NCBI GenBank assembly: GCA_015661585.1
Contig: DQVU01000150.1
Span: 1-7,330, forward strand
DNA length: 7,330 nt
From: Methanothermococcus okinawensis
Lineage (GTDB): Archaea > AGJL01 > Methanococci > Methanococcales > Methanococcaceae
Reading direction: 5' to 3'
Each line of letters starts with the position of its first letter. Within the stretch, counting starts at the first letter, position 1. Positions 1 to 5,800 of the stretch are shown here, one piece after another. Both the position numbers and the translations under genes were made by a program. Under the pieces are notes generated by a model. It was not told the origin of the DNA, searched no databases, and saw only the letters and a program-made list of their open reading frames with translations.

Positions 1-969
1 CTCTATCTTTAGAATACCGTAGTGGATATACTCAGGCATCTCCCATTGGAAGTATTCAAAGATATACCTCTGCTTCTCTGTATTAACTATATGATCCTTC
101 CCCCTTAGAACATGGGTAATACCCAGTAGATGATCGTCAACTGGGACTGAGAAGTTCATAAGGGGATATACTATATACTTATCTCCAGTTCTTGGATGGG
201 GTATGTCCTCCATCCTAAATATTGGGAAGTCCCTAACAGATGGGTTTTTATGTTGTATATCAGTCTTCAGCCTAACTACAGCCCCCTCTAAACTGTTATC
301 CAACATCCTCTCCCAGAGTTCCAAATTCTCCTCCACAGATCTATCTCTACACCTACAGGGTATCCCTTCGTTCTTAAGTTTTCTGAACTCTTCAGGATCA
401 CACTCACATACGTAGGCATGTCCCATCTCTATTAACCTCTTACAGTGTTCGTAGTATATCTCCATCCTCTCAGATTGTACAACCTTCTCATCTACCTTTA
501 TATTCAACCACTCTAGATCCTCCTCTATCATCTCGTATGCCTCTGGAAGTACCCTCTTAGGATCTGTATCCTCAATTCTCAGTATGAACTTTCCACCGTA
601 CTTCTTTACGAAGTAGTCGTTAAGCACCGCCGCCCTACTGTGTCCCAGGTGTAGGGGGCCAGAGGGATTTGGGGCGAATCTCATAACTACCCTATCTTTA
701 ACATTCCTCAATATCAACTCTCTCTTTCTCTCTGTAGTGTCTTCAATTATCATCTCTGGGGCTATCTCCTCTAACTTCTTCCTCTGTTCTTCAAGGGGCA
801 TGGATTCAACTTCCTTAGATATCTCAAGTACTAAGTTGTATATCTCCTTAGCCTTACTCCTTAGATGGGGGTTGTCAGCCATTATCTTTCCCATGACTCC
901 CTTTGGATTTACTTTCCCGTTGTTTAATATGGAACTTTGGAGTACATATTTAAGGATCATCCCCCTCAA
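1..969 (-). CDS. gltX: Glutamyl-tRNA synthetase, N-terminal part (3' end beyond window)
   Basis: This class I aminoacyl-tRNA synthetase charges tRNA-Glu with glutamate in the cytoplasm. The 323 visible codons run in frame to base 1; archaeal GluRS is usually about 550 residues, so the C-terminal anticodon-binding beta-barrel half and the KMSKS-type loop are outside the window. Residues 1-93 form the helical N-terminal extension typical of archaeal/eukaryal-type GluRS. The catalytic fold begins at FAPNPSGPLHLGHS, with HLGH (the HIGH motif) at residues 107-110. A later CEC...CRC cysteine set, about residues 190-215, could bind zinc. I chose TTG at 969 because GAGGTGA (974-980) sits four bases before it, whereas the in-frame ATG at 960 has no well-spaced ribosome binding site. 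The gene follows nmd3 after a 550-base gap and probably has its own promoter. Its substrate tRNA-Glu is in the same window, probably by chance. Confidence 0.96.
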   Translation of the reverse strand, partial: MRGMILKYVLQSSILNNGKVNPKGVMGKIMADNPHLRSKAKEIYNLVLEISKEVESMPLEEQRKKLEEIAPEMIIEDTTERKRELILRNVKDRVVMRFAPNPSGPLHLGHSRAAVLNDYFVKKYGGKFILRIEDTDPKRVLPEAYEMIEEDLEWLNIKVDEKVVQSERMEIYYEHCKRLIEMGHAYVCECDPEEFRKLKNEGIPCRCRDRSVEENLELWERMLDNSLEGAVVRLKTDIQHKNPSVRDFPIFRMEDIPHPRTGDKYIVYPLMNFSVPVDDHLLGITHVLRGKDHIVNTEKQRYIFEYFQWEMPEYIHYGILKIE

Positions 970-1032
970 CTTTTCACCTCTCTTCTTTTAGAAGGGTGAT
1001 AAGATGATGGATTACTATAAATCTACTAATAT

Positions 1033-1076
1033 AAAATATAAAACAACTATGTTATCTTTAACAAAACTATTTATAA
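1033..1076 (-). promoter_or_regulatory. Candidate gltX promoter(s)
   Basis: Two TATA-like boxes can be read on the minus strand upstream of gltX: TATAAATA at 1068-1075 and TTTTATATT at about 1033-1042. The nearer one would give a leader of roughly 40 bases and the farther one a leader of roughly 75. I cannot choose between them. The farther box lies four bases from the 16-base sequence that is also found before the polyferredoxin promoter. Confidence 0.4.
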
Positions 1077-1079
1077 CTA

Positions 1080-1095
1080 AAAATAACAATGCCTT
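1080..1095 (-). promoter_or_regulatory. 16-base shared upstream element, gltX copy
   Basis: The minus strand reads AAGGCATTGTTATTTT, identical to 5015-5030 upstream of the polyferredoxin operon, in the same orientation toward its gene. A second block, TAATAGAAAGT on the plus strand, occurs beyond each copy, after 17 bases here and 20 bases at the other site. An exact 16-mer with aligned flanks is hard to explain by AT-richness alone. It may be an operator, an activator site, or part of a duplicated intergenic segment. Confidence 0.45.
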
Positions 1096-1212
1096 AATTC
1101 CCACCAAAATAATAATAGAAAGTAGTTCCCATCAAAAGGATAGTTTAAAAATAATTATAAAAATAATAAGGTAAAAAATAATAGTAAAAGGTTTTAAAAT
1201 AATAAAAACTTT

Positions 1213-1290
1213 TAGATCCTCTGAATATCCCCTAATACAACTGTGGATATTTATTTTAGTGTTCAGAAACATCCTGAGATATGGGTATAG
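1213..1290 (+). repeat. Dispersed inverted-arm repeat, copy A (short)
   Basis: This island lies in the 550-base gap between gltX and nmd3 and is less AT-rich than its surroundings. The left arm begins at GATCCTCTGAATAT (1215). The right arm is the inverted form, AGTGTTCAGAAACATCCTGAG (1258-1278). Between them TACAACTGTGGATAT (1236-1250) matches the minus strand of 5502-5517 with one base missing. The right arm also aligns with the outer ends of the copies at 5101-5133 and 5441-5469. The core is only about 10 bases, so this looks like an internally deleted copy. The rest of the gap (1020-1210, 1295-1395, 1460-1515) is low-complexity A/T and shows no gene. Confidence 0.6.
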
Positions 1291-1400
1291 TTACAATAGG
1301 ATTTTATTTTTTATTATATAATTATTATTTTTATTATTACTTTTAAAGAAATAAATAAAAGGATGGATAAAAATAACAAAAACTAAGAATGGGTGTAAAA

Positions 1401-1455
1401 CTTCCTATCTATATTTAATCTCTTCCCAGTGTTTCTGAAAAGAGAATGGGAGTCT
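1401..1455 (-). repeat. Dispersed repeat, single arm (copy A2)
   Basis: CTTCCCAGTGTTTCTGAAA (1422-1440) followed by AGAGAATGGGAG is the arm in minus orientation. On the minus strand it ends in CAGAAACACTGGGAAG, like the arms at 3427-3448 and 5440-5470. It can also form a small hairpin, TTCCCA/TGGGAG, with an 18-base loop. No partner arm is seen beside it. It lies about 70 bases past the nmd3 stop codon. Confidence 0.42.
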
Positions 1456-1519
1456 TAATATCTATCCTAAGCTTAATTAAACTGTAGATTTTTGATATTT
1501 TTAATTATTCATTCCAGAA

Positions 1520-2629
1520 TTACTTCTTACTCCTTTTCATCTTTTTATCCACTCCCACTATATAACTAACGTTATTCCTTTTATATATTCTCAGGACATC
1601 TCCCTCTTCAATATCTTTAAATACGTTATCATACTCGTATATTTCGTAGTTCCTATCATCCATTGCTATAACTGTTTCTGGAGAGACTGAGATAACTGTA
1701 GCGGTAGGGCACTCCTCTTCCCTTTTTAGTAGTCTTGTCTCCTTCTCAGCGGTACTCCACTGAATAGGTATCTTCTCCCCCCTCTCTGTTATATCCTCCA
1801 GGTATAGTTTATCTTCCTTTATAGAAACTACCTTGTACACCTTATCCCTGTATTCAACTATATCCCCTATCTTGTATTCCGGTATCCTTACAACTATAGT
1901 AATCCTGTATAGATTCTTCCCATCTTTACTAACCCCAACTAATTTGGCAGTTTCTTTGATCCTTCCTCCATACTTGGATTTTATACTTGCGGCTATGTTT
2001 CTCGCACCACCCATAGAACCTATTTGATAGTCCAACCCCTCCTTTTTAGGTATGAATTTAGATATAAACGCCATTCTATCTTTTTTCAATCTTTTTTCAA
2101 CCTCCTTCCTTACGAACTTATCTATCTCTTCTTTTTCCTCTTCAGTTAGAGGTCTGTTCATGGCCCTTATCTGGAGAGTGGCCTCGTAGTAGTTAGACAT
2201 ATACCTGGAACATCTTGGACACTGAACCATCTGTAGGCATACTTTCACATCTTTCTCCATAGTCCTCTCCCTATCCTCTCCTGGCAATTTTCCCCTTCCA
2301 ATAACCTTTACAGGAATCTCTACCTTAGTTCTCTTACCTCCTGGTAGTTGTCTTGGTTCCTGCGGTATTATTTCAATCTCTATATCTTTATGAGCCTTCT
2401 TTAAGTTGTCCTTTGTGGCGTAGTAGGCGATTTCTTCTAGTATAGAGTACAGATCTTCACCCTTTGGATCCTGCCAGGTTCTCCTCTTATAAGAACCACA
2501 CATATGACATACTTCAATCTTTATCTCTTTAGGTATGTGAAACAAAGGATAAACCTGAGCGTAGCACTCTTTACACAACCCTTCTATCAACTCACCTTCG
2601 TAACCACACCTGTAGCAAAATCCTTTCAT
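1520..2629 (-). CDS. nmd3: Nmd3 family protein (ribosome large-subunit factor)
   Basis: This is the archaeal homologue of eukaryotic Nmd3, the adaptor that binds pre-60S subunits for export. With no nucleus, the archaeal protein presumably acts in 50S maturation or recycling; that role is inferred. The 369-residue protein has the family's N-terminal zinc-binding region: CYRC (C5, C8), CKEC (C19, C22), CHMC (C41, C44) and CPRC (C137, C140), followed by the characteristic NYYEATLQIR. The C-terminal half is lysine-rich, with a beta-rich segment (about 250-369) resembling the SH3/OB-like part of archaeal Nmd3. The frame is open 21 codons further upstream, but ATG at 2629 is preceded by GGTG at 2635-2638 and the extension is hydrophobic AT-rich translation, so I chose 2629. 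The best TATA-like match, TTTATCGAG near 2660-2668, is weak. It follows the aIF2 beta gene. Confidence 0.93.
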   Translation of the reverse strand: MKGFCYRCGYEGELIEGLCKECYAQVYPLFHIPKEIKIEVCHMCGSYKRRTWQDPKGEDLYSILEEIAYYATKDNLKKAHKDIEIEIIPQEPRQLPGGKRTKVEIPVKVIGRGKLPGEDRERTMEKDVKVCLQMVQCPRCSRYMSNYYEATLQIRAMNRPLTEEEKEEIDKFVRKEVEKRLKKDRMAFISKFIPKKEGLDYQIGSMGGARNIAASIKSKYGGRIKETAKLVGVSKDGKNLYRITIVVRIPEYKIGDIVEYRDKVYKVVSIKEDKLYLEDITERGEKIPIQWSTAEKETRLLKREEECPTATVISVSPETVIAMDDRNYEIYEYDNVFKDIEEGDVLRIYKRNNVSYIVGVDKKMKRSKK

Positions 2630-2755
2630 ATTCCCACCTAAATTATATAGTAATAAATTCTCGATAAAAATAATAAGAATTATTAAAATCAAAAAATAAA
2701 AAGAATCTTAAAATTGCTAACCTAATAAAGAGTTAGTACGGTTAAAAAGCAAAAA

Positions 2756-2800
2756 GTTATCCTCTGATTTACATTGAGTAGTAGGGAGAGAGTGTAGTAT
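2756..2800 (+). repeat. Dispersed repeat, single arm (copy B)
   Basis: TATCCTCTGATTTACATTGA (2758-2777) differs at only two adjacent bases from 5738-5757, and the similarity continues weakly into the following G-rich tract (GTAGGGAGAG here, CTGAGAAGTAAG there). The copy lies in the 258-base gap between nmd3 and the aIF2 beta gene. No inward-facing partner arm is visible. The rest of the gap is A/T-rich and shows no gene. Confidence 0.55.
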
Positions 2801-2866
2801 TTTATTTTTCATCATTTTATATTTACTTGTTAATTCTATTATTAAATGTTATATTCATGGTTATAT

Positions 2867-2873
2867 AAAAAAA
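2867..2873 (-). terminator. Oligo-T terminator after aIF2 beta
   Basis: The minus strand carries seven consecutive T residues within TTATTATCTTTTTTTATATAA, beginning about 15 bases past the aIF2 beta stop codon. A T-rich tract shortly after a stop codon is the usual intrinsic termination signal in archaea. No hairpin is needed or seen. Confidence 0.45.
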
Positions 2874-2887
2874 GATAATAATGAAAA

Positions 2888-3310
2888 TTAGATCAATTTA
2901 ATAGGTTTTATAGCCCCACAAGCCATACATTTGAGGAAATGAAGCCTACCCTCTTTGATAATCTTGGTATCTGGTTTTCCACATTCCTCACATAGGACGT
3001 ACTCTTCTATAAAGTCCTTAATCTTACTGTTTATAAGGTAGTTACTAAATTTACCCTGAAGTATCAACCTCTGTCCCTCGACGTTTCCCGCAGTACCTAA
3101 TTCCCTCATTATATACTTTGCAAAGAACTGTATATCCCTGTTTATCACCTTTGCAATATCCCTGAAGTTTTTTATTACAGTCCTATTACCCTCAACGATA
3201 CTATCTGCAGGTGGTACTTCAAACCTTATATCTTTAAATACCTCCTCTGGAAGTTGGCTGAATGCCCTCTTAAGTAGAGTATCGTAATCGTAATAGATCT
3301 TATTCTCCAT
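2888..3310 (-). CDS. Translation initiation factor aIF2, beta subunit
   Basis: This is the beta subunit of the heterotrimeric initiation factor aIF2, which brings initiator Met-tRNA to the small ribosomal subunit. The 140-residue protein is the normal size for the archaeal family. The N-terminal helix (about 6-22) is the gamma-subunit-contacting part. The central alpha-beta domain (about 28-100) contains the conserved LGTAGNVEGQRLILQGKF stretch. The C-terminal zinc ribbon has C107, C110, C128 and C131. ATG at 3310 follows GGTGAT with a three-base spacer, a strong archaeal ribosome binding site, and a consensus box A lies 40 bases upstream. The gene is followed by nmd3 in the same direction, a pairing that fits a translation-factor neighbourhood, although the 258-base gap suggests separate promoters. 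Confidence 0.97.
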   Translation of the reverse strand: MENKIYYDYDTLLKRAFSQLPEEVFKDIRFEVPPADSIVEGNRTVIKNFRDIAKVINRDIQFFAKYIMRELGTAGNVEGQRLILQGKFSNYLINSKIKDFIEEYVLCEECGKPDTKIIKEGRLHFLKCMACGAIKPIKLI

Positions 3311-3348
3311 ACTATCACCTAATTTTGTAATTTCCTTTGTAGTTTTTA

Positions 3349-3357
3349 CTATATAAA
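3349..3357 (-). promoter_or_regulatory. Box A promoter of the aIF2 beta gene
   Basis: The minus strand reads TTTATATAG, an exact match to the TTTATATA box A known from methanococcal promoters. Transcription would start near 3329, giving a leader of about 20 bases that carries the GGTGAT ribosome binding site. This is the clearest protein-gene promoter in the window. Confidence 0.65.
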
Positions 3358-3420
3358 TATGATGTTGTTAAAGATAATCATTTTTTTATTGTTAAGTTTA
3401 TTTTTTATTACCCATAAAAA

Positions 3421-3550
3421 CACTCTTGCTCTTCCTTGTTTCTAGACACTGGAGGAAGGGGATTATCTCTAACAGGGCTGGGATTATGAACTTCATCAGA
3501 TGTTATATGTTAATCTGAGAATGTATTTTCTCATCTTCTGAATACAACTC
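3421..3550 (+). repeat. Dispersed repeat, copy C
   Basis: This island fills most of the gap between the CBS-domain gene and aIF2 beta. The left arm is CTTCCTTGTTTCTAGACACT (3431-3440 is its right end), continuing into GGAGGAAGGGGATTATCTCTAACAGG, which aligns with the minus strand of 5236-5270. A 17-base block, ATGTTATATGTTAATCT (3500-3516), is identical to the minus strand of 5213-5229, and the flanks align too. TGAGAA/TTCTCA (3516-3521 with 3528-3533) can form a hairpin 18 bases past the CBS stop codon. The right end, TTCTGAATACAACTC, resembles the region after the arm elsewhere but is not a clear inverted arm. The copy ends at or next to the CBS stop codon. Confidence 0.6.
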
Positions 3551-4186
3551 TCATTTCCTACCAAACTTTGCAACCCTCCTGGCAATAACAACCTCTCCTA
3601 TTTTAATCAGCCCTGCAAAGAACTTCTCTAAACCTCCACATGCCCAGAGAGCCTGGCCAAAGGTTGTATTTCTTATCCTCTTCTCGTACTCTTCAGGTGT
3701 TATATCCTCTCCAGTGGCATTTTTAGTTACTATCGCTGAAGCCTCCATAAGTTCTTCCCAAGTTATGCCCTTCAACTCCCTCTCTAAGATCTTGAACAGT
3801 TTATATACAGGGATATCGTACAACTTTGCCAAGGTTTTTATTATATCACAACTTCTTACAACTCCTACTATCTTGTCCTCCTCGTTTAACACTGGAATAC
3901 TCACAACCTTGTATTTAACAAACTTTATAACAGCATCTCTCGCAGGATCATTCTCCCTAACTGTTACCACTTCCTCGTAGGGATACATAACCTCTGAGAT
4001 AGGGATAGATCTATCTTCCACCACTGCGAGATCTACTGCAAGTACTAACCCTACTAACCTATCCTCGTCGTCTAAAACTGGAGCACTGAATCTCTTTTTC
4101 CTATGCATAAGTTGGATAGCCTCTTCAACGGAGTAGTCTTTATACAACCTTAGAAAGTTGGTATCCATCAATTCCCTTACCTTCAT
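3551..4186 (-). CDS. CBS-domain pair protein with unassigned C-terminal domain
   Basis: CBS pairs (Bateman modules) usually bind adenine nucleotides or S-adenosyl compounds and regulate a partner; the ligand here is unknown. The 211-residue soluble protein has CBS1 at about residues 3-55 (RFSAPVLDDEDRLVGLV) and CBS2 at about 63-122 (VVSIPVLNEEDKIVGVV). Residues 125-211 form a separate C-terminal domain that I cannot assign. It ends in a conserved-looking, Gly-rich and basic stretch, TTFGQALWACGGLEKFF, followed by an amphipathic segment rich in Arg and Lys. ATG at 4186 follows the polyferredoxin stop TAG with no gap, and its ribosome binding site GGTG lies inside the last codons of that gene, so the two are almost certainly co-transcribed and translationally linked. 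A role in controlling or sensing the polyferredoxin's electron flow is inference from context only. There is no transmembrane segment. Confidence 0.9.
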   Translation of the reverse strand: MKVRELMDTNFLRLYKDYSVEEAIQLMHRKKRFSAPVLDDEDRLVGLVLAVDLAVVEDRSIPISEVMYPYEEVVTVRENDPARDAVIKFVKYKVVSIPVLNEEDKIVGVVRSCDIIKTLAKLYDIPVYKLFKILERELKGITWEELMEASAIVTKNATGEDITPEEYEKRIRNTTFGQALWACGGLEKFFAGLIKIGEVVIARRVAKFGRK

Positions 4187-4948
4187 CTACTGAACACCCT
4201 CTATTTTTTTAATCTCAATAGCATGAACTGGACATACCCTTTCACATCTTCCACAGAATATACAGGACTTACTGTCTATCTCTACTCCCTCCTCCACCTC
4301 CCTTATTATACCTATGGGACACTCTGCTATACATACTAAGCACTTTACACACTTACTGTTATCTACTGTAATCTCCTTATGGAAGGGTATTTCTCCCATC
4401 TCGTTTTCAACGGATATAGCCTTCCTTGGACATACCCTTTCACAGGCTCTACATCCAACACAACGGTTTAAATCAACGTTGAAACTCTTTCTCCTCTCAA
4501 CATGTATTGCACCAGTTGGACAGAACCTACCACATATACCACACTTTACACATCTATCTAAATCTATGTTGTATCTCTTCAACTTTATAGTTCTACGTTC
4601 TACTTCCACCTCTTTTAAGGTGTAGATCACCTCTTCTCCTCTGACATCTCCAGTACACTCTAAGATATCTATGGCATTCACAGGACAGGTTCTTGCACAT
4701 ATTTCACATTCAACGCATCTATCAGTTATTATCTCTGCAGGTTTCTTTATAGAGGGTTTTGTTATAGCATCTACTGGACACTCGTCATAACAGAGGGCGC
4801 ATCTTATACATTTTTTTGGAACTACGTAGATGTACTTTTTAGAGATCTCTACTCCCTCCAGTATTTTATATATTTCATCCTTAGTGAGGGAGAGGTCTTT
4901 AGAGATTTGGAACAGGATATCTTCAATAGATCTTTTAATAGTGATCAT
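4187..4948 (-). CDS. Polyferredoxin with six [4Fe-4S] cluster motifs
   Basis: This 253-residue protein probably relays low-potential electrons between redox enzymes. It has six complete CxxCxxCxxxCP motifs with first and last cysteines at 47-57, 78-88, 133-143, 163-173, 200-210 and 229-239: 24 ligands, enough for six [4Fe-4S] clusters. One further cysteine, C98, lies in the 44-residue spacer between motifs 2 and 3, which splits the protein into a two-cluster and a four-cluster part. Residues 1-44 have no cysteine and look helical, an N-terminal extension not needed for clusters. Methanogen polyferredoxins serve hydrogenases (VhuB/MvhB), the Ehb complex (EhbK) and formylmethanofuran dehydrogenase (FwdF). 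None of those partner genes is here, so I leave the gene unnamed. ATG at 4948 follows GGTG (4957-4960) at eight bases. It is the first gene of an operon with the CBS-domain gene. Confidence 0.93.
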   Translation of the reverse strand: MITIKRSIEDILFQISKDLSLTKDEIYKILEGVEISKKYIYVVPKKCIRCALCYDECPVDAITKPSIKKPAEIITDRCVECEICARTCPVNAIDILECTGDVRGEEVIYTLKEVEVERRTIKLKRYNIDLDRCVKCGICGRFCPTGAIHVERRKSFNVDLNRCVGCRACERVCPRKAISVENEMGEIPFHKEITVDNSKCVKCLVCIAECPIGIIREVEEGVEIDSKSCIFCGRCERVCPVHAIEIKKIEGVQ

Positions 4949-4997
4949 TTTATATACACCAGAGATGCTGTAGTTTTGGAGATTTTTATTATTTTTA

Positions 4998-5007
4998 TTA
5001 TATATAC
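4998..5007 (-). promoter_or_regulatory. Promoter of the polyferredoxin operon
   Basis: The minus strand reads GTATATATAA, a good box A, after a purine-rich stretch (TTAAAG) that could be the TFB recognition element. Transcription would begin near 4977, leaving a leader of about 30 bases with GGTG at 4957-4960. The 16-base element shared with gltX lies eight bases upstream of the box. Confidence 0.55.
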
Positions 5008-5014
5008 TTTAATC

Positions 5015-5030
5015 AAAATAACAATGCCTT
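5015..5030 (-). promoter_or_regulatory. 16-base shared upstream element, polyferredoxin copy
   Basis: The minus strand reads AAGGCATTGTTATTTT, identical to 1080-1095 before gltX. It lies directly upstream of the box A of the polyferredoxin operon, where archaeal activators commonly bind. The copy before gltX has the same direction relative to its gene. Confidence 0.45.
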
Positions 5031-5086
5031 TGACTACTATTAAAGAATTTTAATAGAAAGTTTTAATAAAAACAATTAAAAAGGGG

Positions 5087-5300
5087 ATAGGTACATTAAT
5101 TACCTATATTCCTCGGGATGTTTTCTAAGTACCGGATAAGATAATGGAATTCTATATTGTCCAATCATTGTATTCGAGGCCAAGGAGAAGAGAATGAAAA
5201 CACTTCCTCCCTAGATTAACATATAACATATTATCCTGTTAGCAGGAATCCGCTTCACCTCTCAGTGTTTAAGACATTCTAAAGAGATATTATCTGTCCT
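5087..5300 (-). repeat. Dispersed inverted-arm repeat, copy D (longest)
   Basis: This is the most complete copy. Arms face inward: plus-strand CCTCGGGATGTTTTCTAAG (within 5105-5136) and the inverted arm CTCAGTGTTTAAGACATTC (within 5258-5291). The core carries the 17-mer shared with copy C (5213-5229). ACTGAGAGGTGAAGCGGATT on the minus strand (ending near 5266) aligns closely with plus-strand 5760-5789 of copy E. Just outside the left arm a perfect hairpin, ATAGGTA/TACCTAT (5087-5093 with 5101-5107), marks the boundary; copy A has a weaker equivalent. GC content is visibly higher than in the flanking A/T tracts. I see no coding potential. Confidence 0.62.
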
Positions 5301-5439
5301 ATAGTATTTGCCAGTTTTGAAGATTTATTTTAATTTTAATTACTCTTCATTTTTATTCTTATTTTTATAGTAAATCTTAGTTCCCGTTAAAGTAGTGATT
5401 AAAAGGGTAATAATTAATAAAAAATGAACAAAACCATTA

Positions 5440-5582
5440 AATGTCTCATGATTTTTCCTGAACACTGGGATTAAGACGGGAATTTTTAGATAGTATAAAG
5501 TATATCCCACAGTTGTAGTTAGAAGGTTGTTTGGGGTCTCCCTTCCTCCAAGGTTTAGAAGTAGAGGGAAGATCTCTATCTG
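5440..5582 (-). repeat. Dispersed inverted-arm repeat, copy F
   Basis: Arms face inward: plus-strand ATGTCTCATGATTTTTCCTG followed by AACACTGGG (5441-5469), and the inverted arm CCTTCCTCCAAGGTTTAGAAG (within 5541-5575). The core contains ATATCCCACAGTTGTA (5502-5517), the inverse of TACAACTGTGGATAT in copy A apart from one base. The left arm, read on the minus strand (AGTGTTCAGGAAAAATC), aligns with 1258-1274 of copy A. The repeat accounts for about half of an open frame of 91 codons (5340-5615, minus), which I therefore do not call as a gene. Confidence 0.6.
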
Positions 5583-5735
5583 TTTTTTACAACTTCTATT
5601 ATTTTTTACCTTCATTACCTTTTAACAATATTATTATATTATTTTTATTTTATAGTAATAAACAAAACTTTTTAAACTAACAACAACTATCTCGATCTTG
5701 AATAAAAATAATAGTTATCAAGAATAATTATAGTC

Positions 5736-5800
5736 TTTATCCTCTAGTTTACATTGAATACTGAGAAGTAAGAGCGAGATTTCTGTTAATTCCACTATTT
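5736..5800 (+). repeat. Dispersed repeat, single arm with core (copy E)
   Basis: TATCCTCTAGTTTACATTGA (5738-5757) matches copy B in 18 of 20 bases. The following ACTGAGAAGTAAGAGCGAG (from 5760) aligns with the minus strand of copy D. So this copy joins the arm seen in B to the core seen in D, showing they belong to one family. It lies between the birA terminator-like hairpin and copy F; the A/T-rich DNA at 5616-5735 shows nothing else. Confidence 0.6.

Noticed and set aside
203..991. Plus-strand frames at 203-415 and 737-991
   Set aside because: Both are complementary-strand shadows of gltX, whose frame shows clear family motifs.
2630..2692. 21-codon N-terminal extension of Nmd3
   Set aside because: GGTG at 2635-2638 fits the ATG at 2629, zinc-finger residues start right after it, and the extension is only AT-derived Ile/Leu/Asn.
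1833..4625. Plus-strand frames inside nmd3, the CBS gene and the polyferredoxin gene (1833-2027, 3714-3980, 4314-4625)
   Set aside because: Each lies wholly within a well-supported minus-strand gene and has no ribosome binding site or family resemblance.
5101..5300. A known ncRNA (7S RNA, RNase P RNA, 5S rRNA, riboswitch) in the GC-richer island
   Set aside because: I see none of their conserved motifs, and the same sequence recurs elsewhere in the window, which fits a repeat better.
5340..5615. 91-codon minus-strand frame with a hydrophobic C-terminal segment, as a small membrane protein
   Set aside because: More than half lies in repeat copy F, the proposed ribosome binding site touches the ATG, and the hydrophobic part is translated A/T-rich DNA. 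No family is recognisable.
1213..5800. CRISPR array as an explanation of the intergenic repeats
   Set aside because: The copies are degenerate, in both orientations, and separated by kilobases with genes between; there is no regular repeat-spacer pattern.
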